Assembly (NCBI GenBank): GCA_003116975.1
Contig: BGKB01000007.1
Coordinates: 434,001-498,000, forward strand
DNA length: 64,000 nucleotides
Direction: 5' to 3'
DNA from: Aurantiochytrium sp. KH105
Lineage: Eukaryota > Sar > Bigyra > Thraustochytrida > Thraustochytriidae
A program made the position numbers and the translations under genes. Shown one piece after another: positions 47,178 to 57,200 of this stretch. Below the pieces are notes generated by a model, which saw only the letters and a program-made list of their open reading frames with translations, made no database searches and was not told where the DNA came from. Position 1 is the first letter of the stretch. Each line of letters opens with the position of its first letter.

Positions 47178-48986
47178 TCATGAGGAGGAGAGCTTGGATT
47201 GTTTGGCCGAATTGGTGGCACATCGACTGATTTCTTGCTGGATGGTGTTAAAGGCATCCTGGAAAGCACGCTTTTTTGCAGGAGTTTCTTGCCCGGCAAG
47301 CTCCATGAGCTTGGGGTTAAAAGGCAAAACCATCGAACGATCAATTGAGGGTGAGGTCGGGGGACTCGAGCTGGAGCTGGATGTCATCCCTGCCGGGGAG
47401 AACGGCTGCGCGCCTAATGCGAGCGAGCTCAGGGTGCCGAGTCCAGCCCCAGCCCCCGGGGGACCCGACTGTGCGATCGCCGAAGATGGAGAAGTTTTAT
47501 TTGCCGTGGCGGCTGCGGCTTGCGCGACAGCTTGCGCCGCAGCTTGATAGCCCGCCATGCCACCGTGTGTTGGGCTGGCAACATTGCCGCCCATGCCACC
47601 TGCTCCAAAGCCCATGAGAATGGCCATATTTCCCATTCCATTGTTGTTGTTGTTATTGTTGCCGGCGAGAAGGAACATGTTCGCAAGTTTTGACGTGTCA
47701 TTGGTGGGCGAGAAAGTCGTCGTCGACGAAATGCTCATGGGCGACAATGTATCGAACTGGGTGTTGCCCTTGGGGGTGTTAAGGAGCATCTGGAGGGCGA
47801 TCAAGTTGGCGGCGTCTCCCTGGGCGGCCAGGAAGCGCTTTTGGGCGGCGTCCGCGCTCGCTGCATCGGTTGATCCAGGGAGTTGCTGCGTGACCTCCGA
47901 CCCTGTTGACGAGCTGCTGTCGCTGCGATCAGTCCTGGCGCTCTTTGGCGAGTTAAAGGCGATCGCGCGAAGATTTGCTTGGAGTATGGGCGAGAGGGGG
48001 GAATGTAAAAAGGGCGAGAAGGGCATCACGCCGGGAAATCCAGGAGCCATATTGTGGAAGTTCGTTGGCGAGAGCTCCGGCATGGTGAGCGGCGCAGGGG
48101 CTTTTCCAGAAGGGCCATTTGCGGATCCCGGCGTTTGCAGCTCGGGAAGGCCAGCGCCGGCGCGTCGGTTGCCCCTGGCCATGCCCTTGCCGGAAGAAGC
48201 TTCGGCGTTCGATGAGCCGCCGCGTGCCGTTAGGCTGGCGACTCCGCCCTGCGCGCGAATCTGACGAAGTAGCGTCCTTGCGTCAAAGGGGCGAAGCACG
48301 TGTGGCTTGGAGTTGTCGCAGTGCTCACAGTCGGGCCATCCACACGAGGCAAAGCCGAGACGCACGCGCACGCGGTGCAGGCTGAGGCACTTGCTGCAAG
48401 TATCGCTCTTGTGGCAATCAAGGGAATGCTCGAGGAGAGACTCGATGATGTCCTCATCAGACCCGGTGCCTGGGCTGCGGGCTTTGCGCAGCTTGAGGTG
48501 ATGACGCACGGCATCGTGCTTGCGCTGATAGGGCACGAGCTGATTGAAGCGTTTGGCAATCTCGTTCATCCAAGACCGACCACCCCACTTGCGCTTTGTG
48601 AGCTGGTGCACAAAGGCACGAAAGAGGTCGGGGTCTTTGAGGATGAGACCGAACAGAGTGTTCTTTTCCTCCTCCGAGAAGCGGCCCGAGTGCGTGGCCT
48701 CATCTACGTGCGCGCCTGAGGGGGCGTTTGCGGACGCCCGTTCTGGCGCATGATCCTCCTCATCGACGTAGTCTTCGTCCTCGTCGTTGTCCTCGTCGTT
48801 GTTGTCTTTGTCCTCGGAGCTCTGTCTTTTCCCTTGCTTTGCAATCCTTGGCTCGATCTTCACGGTGGCGCCATTTTTGGCATCGTCCGTCTCAGAGGCG
48901 GGGCTGGCGCCTGCGTCTGCATCAGGAGACTGCGTCGAGGACATCATGGCCAGCGTGCTGGCCAACTCTTGCTCTTCCTTGTCCAT
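47178..48986 (-). CDS. Putative nuclear regulator with Cys/His-rich zinc-binding segment
   Basis: 602 residues. Residues ~100-175 form a helical domain (FSEEEKNTLFGLILKDPDLFRAFVHQLTKRKWGGRSWMNEIAKRFNQLVPYQRKHDAVRHHLKLRKA). Residues ~186-235 carry regularly spaced cysteines and histidines: LLEHSLDCHKSDTCSKCLSLHRVRVRLGFASCGWPDCEHCDNSKPH. This Cys/His order is reminiscent of TAZ-type zinc fingers of CBP/p300-like proteins, but I cannot confirm the match. The N-terminus is acidic with KRQSSEDKDNNDEDNDEDED, and the C-terminal half is Gly/Asn/Ala/Ser-rich with low complexity. It ends with an ordered helix (PAKKRAFQDAFNTIQQEISRCATNSAKQS). It is probably a transcriptional cofactor; role unknown. Confidence 0.65.
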   Translation of the reverse strand: MDKEEQELASTLAMMSSTQSPDADAGASPASETDDAKNGATVKIEPRIAKQGKRQSSEDKDNNDEDNDEDEDYVDEEDHAPERASANAPSGAHVDEATHSGRFSEEEKNTLFGLILKDPDLFRAFVHQLTKRKWGGRSWMNEIAKRFNQLVPYQRKHDAVRHHLKLRKARSPGTGSDEDIIESLLEHSLDCHKSDTCSKCLSLHRVRVRLGFASCGWPDCEHCDNSKPHVLRPFDARTLLRQIRAQGGVASLTARGGSSNAEASSGKGMARGNRRAGAGLPELQTPGSANGPSGKAPAPLTMPELSPTNFHNMAPGFPGVMPFSPFLHSPLSPILQANLRAIAFNSPKSARTDRSDSSSSTGSEVTQQLPGSTDAASADAAQKRFLAAQGDAANLIALQMLLNTPKGNTQFDTLSPMSISSTTTFSPTNDTSKLANMFLLAGNNNNNNNGMGNMAILMGFGAGGMGGNVASPTHGGMAGYQAAAQAVAQAAAATANKTSPSSAIAQSGPPGAGAGLGTLSSLALGAQPFSPAGMTSSSSSSPPTSPSIDRSMVLPFNPKLMELAGQETPAKKRAFQDAFNTIQQEISRCATNSAKQSKLSSS

Positions 48987-50273
48987 GATACTGACGTGCT
49001 AGCTTTGCTTTGCTTTGCTGTGCTTTGCTTTGCTTATAAGTCTGGTTGGGTCGGGTGTCCGTCCTCGTGCTTACGCGTGCCGCTGGCGGCTCGCTGACGG
49101 GAGACTACGGGTTAAAAATGTACTGACGGATGGCTCGACCTGACTCGACGGTCTTCCTTCCTTCCTTCTTTCCTTCCTTGCTCGCCGTCTGCTGCCCGGA
49201 GCTGCGCAAGGCGTACGGAAAGCTCGCGCTCGCTAGCTGGCGAAGGAGACCTCACCTCCTCGAGCTCGCTCTTTTCTTCCTCCCTGGCTCGCTTTTGGCT
49301 CTGTACGCACGGCGCACACGCGCGTACGTACGCGGCCGCCTGCTCCTGCTCCTCGTCGGGGACTTCCCCGCCAGCGGCAGCGGCAGCGGCAGCAGCGGCG
49401 GCGGTGGTAGCAGCTGGCTCCCCTGCGCGGGCGCGGGCGCGGGCGGGATGGATGCCCGGGCCCGGGCGCGAGGTGGCGTCCCGGGGCGGGTCCGCGAGGC
49501 TCGCCGCGGTCCCTGGCGCGGCGCGGGCGCGGGCTCGCGGCGCGGAGGCGGCCTCCGGGGCTCGCCGCGAGGTCCCGAGCCTTCGCGGGCGCGGCTTCCG
49601 AGCCTGGGCGCGGGGGCGGGGCCGGGCTCTGGGCTCGGCGTCGGGCTCGAGCTTCGGGCTCGCTCCCAGGCCGGAGGGATCGACGAACGAACGAACGAAC
49701 GAACGAACCAGCGGAGCGCGGCGCGATGAAGCGAGGACCTGCTGCCTGCCTGCCTGCCTCTGCCCGGCGCGACGCGGCGCGACGGGGCTTGCGAGCGGCC
49801 TCGGGTCGGCGAGCGAGCTAGCCTCCGCGGCGTCGGTCGGCGCAAAGGTGGGAAAAACTAGCGAGCTCGCGAGCCCGGATGGCGCTCGCTCGCTCGCTCG
49901 TTCAAAAAACAGCGCCCGCCGCCTGCGCGGTCGCCGGGGCGTCCGCGGGCGTCCGCGGGCGCGCGGGTGTCTGCTGGCGCGCTCCGCCGCGGCGGCCTCC
50001 CGCGCGCGCTCGCAGCTGCTGCCTGCCTCGCCCGCCCGAGCGCGCGAGCGCCGCGTGTCTTCGGCCTCGCGAAGGCTCGCGGACGCGCGGTCGATCGATG
50101 CGCGATCGCCGCCGCGCCGCGCCTCGCCGCGCCTGCCGCGCCTCGCCTCGCGCGCGGGCAAGCGTGCGCGCGCGCCTGCGCCCGTGCTCGCGCTCGCGCG
50201 CGCTCTCGCGCCCGCGCGCTCTCGCGCCCTCGCTCGCCGCTCGCTCGCGCGCGCTCGTGGCTCGCGGCTCGTG

Positions 50274-50434
50274 CTTGCGGAATGCGGAATTGGATGGAAA
50301 TGGAATGCGCGCGCGGCTCCCCTTTCTCCTTTTGCTCCTGCTGCCGCCGCTGCNCTTGCGGAATGCGGAATTGGATGGAAATGGAATGCGCGCGCGGCTC
50401 CCCTTTCTCCTTTTGCTCCTGCTGCCGCCGCTGC
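50274..50434. other. Single-N gap flanked by exact 80-bp direct repeats
   Basis: The 80 bases at 50274-50353 are repeated exactly at 50355-50434, with one N (50354) between them. Such a pattern is expected when two contigs overlap but the joiner inserts a gap instead of merging. The true genome most likely has one copy, so coordinates after this point should be 81 bases lower. Confidence 0.85.
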
Positions 50435-51746
50435 TCGTCCCTCCCGCCGCTCGCTTCTGGCCGGCCCGCCTCTCTGCGCCGCGCTGCGCTCTGCCTGCCT
50501 GCCTGCCTGCCTGCTGCGCTTCCTGCGCTGCGCTGCCCGCCGCGCAGGCCCCCGCGGCGCAGAATGGACGCCGGAATCCATTGCGCGAGTCCAGTCCCGG
50601 CGCGAGCCGAGGAGACGAGAGACGAGAGACGAGACAGCGCCTGCTTTCCACCCTTTCTTTCTTTCCTCCTTCTTTTTTCTTTTTTTTCCTTCTTCCTGCC
50701 TTCTATCTCTTTTCGCTCCAGGATTGTTGTACTTTTTTATTTTTTCACGGCGGCATCTTCTTCCCCTTTTGCAGGAAAAACAAACAAAGAAACAAAGAAA
50801 CAAATTGAAAAATGGAGGTTCTAGGGTTCCGCGTAGGGAGAGCGCATGACGGAGGGACGGTAATATCCTAGGGTAGCGATGCGGGAGAGCTGCGGGGCTG
50901 GAAAAGCTCTCGAAGAGCGCGCGCGCGGCGCAGTAAAGGCGGAGAGAGGCCTTCCTCTCCTTCTTTGCTTTCGCTGGCTGCTTTCCTGCCTTCCTGCCTT
51001 CCTGCCTTGCTTGCTTCCTTCCTTGGGGGTTATTCTTTGGCGCCTCTGCTTTGGGAGCATTGGTTGATGGTTGATGGATGGATGGACGGATGGACGGATG
51101 GATGAATGGACGGATGGATGCCATCCGGAAGGCAGGCGAAGGCGGAGCGAGAGAAGGAAGGCGGCCGGCCAGCCAGAGAGGGACAGAGACTGCCGGTGGC
51201 AGCCGAGATGGACTTGGCTGGCCCGCCGCGGGTTCAGAGGCGCGAGTACTCGGTTGCTCGTATTTTTTGGCTTACTGTCTGTCAGGAGCTACTTTTTTAC
51301 TTTTTTCTTTCCTTCTTTCTTTCTTTTTCGAGCTCCTACATGCTTGGAATGGGATGCTGGCTTGAATGTTGTACAAGTTTTCGTGCACGTTGACAACTTT
51401 GGTCGAAGGGGAACTCGCAAGCTTATGACATGGAAGCGCAAGAGCTCCGCTTCGCTTCGCTTCACGTGGGCCACGGGCAACGCCTACGTCGGCCACCCGT
51501 CGCCGTGCGGCACGGACGGTACTACGCAGGCAGCCGATGCAAAGCCATTTAGCCCGCAAGCCCATCGTAATGACCAGACCAGCCAGGCTCGCCGCGCCAT
51601 AACATTTTAGAAAGAGTGAAGAAAAGGATAGGCAGGCATGCAAGACGTGCACGCACACGTGGATCAAGAGCATCTTTCTCACTGGCCGAAGCCTTCCTTG
51701 CGACCAGTCTCAGGGAGGGTCCGGCTCTGCTTTTTTGTTGTTCTTG

Positions 51747-51783
<37 letters not shown>

Positions 51784-53353
51784 TGTTGTTTCCGAAACGG
51801 CGTCCATCCAGTCAATGCTTGTAGGCTTGGTCCGGCCGGGACTAACAGAACGAGATCAAATATTGGACTCACGAACAAACAAGAACTTGGAACTGCAATC
51901 TGCGCAAATCCAAACGAGCTCGAAAACAGCAAATAAGTCCGAGCCCGAGCTCGAGCTCGAGTAGTACGGAACTCGAGATCGGATTCGAGTCCGAGTCCGA
52001 GTCCGAGTTCCGAATCGAACCTGAGTTCACGGAGCCTGGCGGCAGCAGCTCCGGGCCTGGTACTGGTCGCATCGAAACCGGCCGGGCCGTTCGAGTCCAA
52101 TACCTCATGTTGCACCCCACATAAAGCAGCTAGCCAGAAGGGCACGTTGTCCATTTCTGCAAAAGCAGGCTCGCAGGCATGCAGGTCGCAAGACAGCGCT
52201 GTCCTGCGCAGGCCCTGCTCTCTCTCACTCGCGGTCTTCCTCTCTATCCTATTCTTTCTTTCCTTCTTTCCCTCTTCCTCCTCTTATTTCTAAAAACTCT
52301 CCATTTCCCCTCCGCGCGCGCTCTCACAGTCGTCTCGCGCAATAAGAAGAGGTGCAGGGCTTCTTACCCAGTGGCACGCAGAGGCAGTGGATCGAGTATC
52401 TGCGGGGTCTGGCTGCTCTGGCTTGGGGGCGCCTGGACTTGTTTGTTCGCGTCCTTTCCTGTGGCTCGCATTACGAAGCTTTGGCTTGCGAGGCGCCTTG
52501 TCCACGGCGGGCCTCGCTCGCTCGAGACCGCGCAATCGTGCTGGGGCCAGCAAAGCGCGACAGTACGACCTGCGCTGACGGCCGGGTCGCGGGCGTAGCA
52601 TGCATCCGCGCCGTGGATCGAAGAAGGAGGAAGGATGAACGGGAAGAAAGGAAGGGAAGAAGGGAAAAGCAGTGTCCCTGTCCCGCGCCTTCTTGTCTTA
52701 CCTTTTTTTCTTTTCCTTTCTTGCAACCATCACTTTTTTACTTCTTTGTTTATTGTTGTTGTTGTTGTGGTGGTGGTGGTGGTTGTGGTGAGAGGCCACG
52801 TTGAAAGCAGAGGAAGGCAGAGAGAGAGAGATTGATCATCGCGAGCGGGAGAGAGAGAGAGAGAGAGAGACAGAGAGAGACAGAGGGGGGGGGGAGGGGA
52901 GAAAAGGATATGGGAAAGGTGGCTGGCGCCGCGAACTTTAGCTGCACAGGATGACGGATCTGGCCATGTTTACTTGCGCAGAAGCTCCTTATTGCCAGTC
53001 ACTTGAGGTCAGAATCGTTAAGGCCACTGTCCGAAGTGGTGTCTCCACGGAGATAATCGAGACTCTTCCCACCGTTATTGAGAACCGCAATGAGCATCAT
53101 GTGCATGCAACGTCTAGAGTGCTTCACGATGAATTGACAACACCGTGTCGCGACTTGGCGCCAGCTATTTTCAGCATCAAAAGACGTCTGTCTAAAACAT
53201 CAAAGACCGGTACCATCTAAAAAATACACCCAACCGCCTCTTGCAGCTCTGGCAGCAACTCGCAGTATAATGGATGACTTGTGCGCCTTTTCCCCCTTCA
53301 AATTGTTGGCTGTTCGAGCCTGCTTTGGCATTGTCATTCTAAATCGAGAACAC

Positions 53354-53544
53354 GTAAAGTCGTTGCCCTTTACTCGAAATGCAGCCACACGTTGAGCGAC
53401 AAAATCCCGACCCTGTCTGGTTGGTTGAGGTAAGATTCCAGGACGCATGGTAAAGCCGTTGTCCTTTACTCAAAATGCCGTCACGTGTTGAGCGACAAAA
53501 ATCTGACCCTGTCTAGTTGGTAAAAATTAGATTTTAGGACGCAG
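53354..53544. repeat. Diverged ~96-bp tandem repeat
   Basis: The unit starting GTAAAGTCGTTGCCCTTTACTC (53354-53449) is followed at once by a second copy (53450 to about 53544) starting GTAAAGCCGTTGTCC. They share TTGAGCGACAAAA, TGACCCTGTCT/CGACCCTGTCT, GTTGG and AGGACGCA. Divergence is visible but spacing is kept, apart from about one base. The minus-strand frame across it is open for about 80 codons but matches nothing I know. Confidence 0.75.
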
Positions 53545-54296
53545 GGAAGACAGAACGACCAAGTCGGCTTGTATGATTGCACATAGAAATAGTCGAGTAA
53601 CCGGTAAAGTGATCTTGAGCCAGTCATTCTCTTGACTTCAGTGTCAAGGTCACGATCGCAACTGCGGCAGAAGCGAAATGTCAGGTCTCAACAACAGATT
53701 TTCTTTGGGGGAAATGCAGGAATTTTACATCGGATCAGAATCTCGCGCGGACGCACTACATTCGAAAAAGAAAAAGGTTCGCTCTCCCTCAGCTCTACAC
53801 GTCGAGTACCACTGCCTAAAGCCTAAGCGCATGCAGAAGCCCAAGCGCAAGCAGATCTCCGCAGTCGCTGTCCATCAAATGCTGTCCAGAGCCCTAGCAC
53901 ATTCCATTCAGCCTGCTTTACGACACCCCAGAACATCGTTGAAAAGCTGTTAGCCACCATTGTGAGGCAGCTGGCTTGAAAGTGTGACACGCGACTCGAA
54001 TGACGCCCCGGGCCAGGATGACTCTCGAACTTCAAAAAAAAAGTTGAACTTTAAAGACGTTATACTTGAAGTTCCGAGTCGTAACGGCCATGCGCACGAT
54101 TTTGATGTGATGTGCGCAATTTTTCGGGCTGGGCGCGTAGGAGAGGGCAGCCAGAATAGATAAACGCGAGTGGGCGAGGAGGCAAGCATACGGGCGAGCA
54201 GGTGAAAAGGCGGGCGGGTGGGCGGACGCTCGCTCCCTGGGTCGCGCAGGCTTGTAGTCAGCCAAGGCGTGTCGGCTTAGCGTACCGCAACCCACC

Positions 54297-57200
54297 ATGG
54301 GGGTCAAGGTCATCGTCGAGTTCGATGACGGCCTGGGACACCGACGTCGGGTGCGGGCTGCAGTCTCGCACGAAGAATGCACGCTCAAGGATATCAAGGC
54401 AGCGGTCGCGAGCGAGGTACTTACTGATAAAATTGCTGTTCAAACCACGGGACTCCAGCATAACTACGAGCTTCGAAACAATGCAGAACTCCAGGAGTTT
54501 CTGCAAGGCGTAGACAGTTCTCTCGAGGCAATTGTCGTCGAAGTCAAGACCCTCAGAAGCAATCCTACCAAGCTTCGCTCCATTATTGAGCGTTCTCAAC
54601 GCTTCGGGAAACTGCCCAAGTCCTCCGTTGGTGGAAGCCCAAGCATTGCAGTGCGCAGGGCCGCTGCGGCCGCCGCCGCCGCTGCCGTAGCAGAACACAA
54701 ACGAAGGGCCACGCGGAGTAGCGGGAATGTAGAAGGCGTCGAAAGTCAGCCATGGAAGATCTTGACAGAAGATCACGGGCCGCGCAAACGTAAAGACAAG
54801 AGCAGTGACGATCCACGCAAATATTCCGACACCGGCAACGGTGACGCATCTTCTGATGACAAAAGCGACGAGGACGACGAAGATAACGATGAAGAAGATG
54901 ACGAAGATGACGAGCTAGAGGACCTCGGGAGCCTCGGGAGCCTTCGTCCTCTTGTTCCCAAAGATAGATCCAGGCTCACTCTGTCCTTTCTCGAGGATCA
55001 GCTTAGCTCGTACCGCATCAGCTGGGGTAGCTGGAAGGTCGAGCAGTCTAACAAAACAATTGAAGACCTTTTTGAGGAGCTGCGCAATAATGCGAGTGAT
55101 TTGTACGCAGACAATCACGGCGTCATTCGCGTGGTGCGCCTCGTTCGCGTGAAAATTGTGCAGCCAGAAAGCAAGTACATTCTTGTCAACGCGCTAAAAA
55201 TGGTTGATCTGCGAAGGAAACACAACGACGTCCACAGCCTGCCCGCGTACAAGTGCAAGCGAAACGAGTCTCCATACCATGCAGCTCTCCGCAACGTCCA
55301 GCAGGAACTTGGATTTGCGCTTTGGGGGCCCGTAAGCGGTATTGAGGCTGCTCACGGGACAGTCATCACAACATTGACAAACGAGCTTGCGCCGCGCGAT
55401 CCCCACGCACGGCGCCGCAACATATTGCACGGTGGTACCACCATTCTTGAAAAGGTGCGTCCCACTGGATTCGAGCGTCCAACGCATGAATTTCGCGAAA
55501 GTAAGTCCTTTCCGGGCTTACGAACAGCATATTACATTAACACTCTCGTGTTGGAAATGCTCAGTCCTCGAGCTCCAAAGCAGGGGTCCTTTACTGCTGT
55601 TGATCAACAGCATCTCGACGTGATTCGTCTTTGGCAGTGGATGCATCCCGAGCACGTACAGTCCAAGATTCTTCGCGAGGAACCACACGCAAACATGCGA
55701 CAAAATACGCTTGGACATCTCACGGTGGAAGGCTCAAATCGACCTGGAGGTGTTGGGGCCATGGGCGCCGATGATGGCGATGAAACAGAAAAAGCGCATT
55801 TGGGCATTGTTGCTTCCAAGGCTGGTTTGCTGGCTCGCAAGGCAGCGCTCTACCGTCAAAATCTCGCCCTCATGGACGGCCCGCCAGCTTCTTCACTCCT
55901 CTCGCGAATTGCCGAATTTCGGTTCCGCGTTGTTCAGCCATCCAAACGAGAGCGCCACGAAAAAGTCGAGCAAGAAAATTTGCTCTTGCACTATTCGTTG
56001 CCAGAGGACCCTCGGGAAATCACCGTCAACCTCCTCAACAACTGGCTGGAGCGTTATGGCGTAGACACAAGTCGCTGGGGCACCGGCCAGGCGAAAACGG
56101 TGCAGCAGCTTGTTGACGAACTTCACAAGGGCGAAACGACCCTTGGACTCACTTCGCCCGGCGAAGCACCCACGGGAGGTGGCATTGCGCCGCTGGCCAC
56201 CTCGTCAGCCGGCGCCTCAATGCCTCCACGAAGTGTTCCAAGCCAACGCTTTAAGAACGCCGGAGCCACGGCCGCCGCTGCTGGGGCCGCCACAGCCGCA
56301 GCCGCCTTGAGCGGGGCCAGACAACGTCTTCTCTCTTTTCGCTCGTCTGCCCGCTTTGCTTCCAAATCAGCCTTGCGCGTGATTCGTGTCGCCAAGGTCG
56401 AACTCATTCACGAGCGTAACCCGGACCTCATGCTCGTCGAAACGCATCAAAAGCTCGCGGACTCGCGTCTTCGCGTCCGCTTCAAGACGCTCGCGGAAAA
56501 GTTCAAACCTGGCGAGACACCTCGAGATGCCGCTCTGCGGGGCATTCGCGAAGAGATCTTCGACCCTGACATTTACACTGTCAATGAAAATGGAGACCGA
56601 GAAGTGCGCAAGAGGCCCTCGATCGCGGAGCTCAGCAAACGTGTTCGCATTCTCTCCATCCATGCGCCTCTGGTGGAGGTCTCGCCTTCGCCGTCCTACC
56701 CGGGTCTGGAAACGCGATACATTCTTCACCTCTTTCGTTGCATGGTGCCCTTTTTGCCAGACGAGCCCTTTTGCACGGACGAGCCCTCGTACAGGAACGG
56801 CGGGTTGAGCATGGTCACACACTATTGGCGCTGGGAAACGCGTCCTACAATCACGGCAATGACCACCTCGCTCATCAATCAGGTTTGCTTCTACTTCCGA
56901 CTTGTCCCTCCCGCAGAACGCGACGACAAGGTCCTCACAGACTGGCTCTACGAGGCTGCCAAGACGAATCAAGTCAATGTCATCAAGCTCCTTTGCGCTG
57001 TCGATGAGGAGGGCGTCGTTGACCCCTGGGAAGACGAAGAAGCCCCCGCTGCTGACGATGTCGAAGACGCGGATCAAGAGGGCGGCAGCAGTGGGGAGGC
57101 TCCTCAGTCGAGCGCGTCGCAGCTCAGCACCGAGCGCGTTCCACGCGTGAAACTGGATCCGTCCATCTTGCGCGACAAGGCGGGTCGGAGCCCGCTGCGC

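Larger units (their letters stand above)
48987..54296. repeat. 5.3-kb gene-poor region with repeats and an assembly gap
   Basis: No frame here shows a believable protein, although frames of several hundred codons exist on both strands in the GC-rich part. It contains (GCTTT)n at about 48997-49036; extremely GC-rich Arg/Ala/Pro-coding low complexity 49250-50270; an N at 50354 within an exact 80-bp duplication; (ATGG/ACGG)n minisatellite about 51063-51120; (CTG)n about 51745-51789; GAGTCC/GAGCTC hexamer words about 51945-52015; (TGG)n about 52765-52790; (GA)n about 52825-52875; and an AT-richer island 52950-54060 with a 96-bp tandem repeat. The last ~240 bp before 54297 should be the promoter of the giant channel gene. 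Confidence 0.65.

Noticed and set aside
49112..51124. Minus-strand open frame of 670 codons (and a plus-strand one of 481)
   Set aside because: Made of Arg/Ala/Pro/Ser strings from GC-rich repeats and runs through the N and its duplication.
52951..53220. Plus-strand frame of 89 codons in the AT-richer island
   Set aside because: Composition is fairly normal but there is no motif, no splice context and no neighbour to support a gene.
53678..53953. Plus-strand frame of 91 codons
   Set aside because: Basic, no recognisable feature; likely chance in the island before the channel gene.
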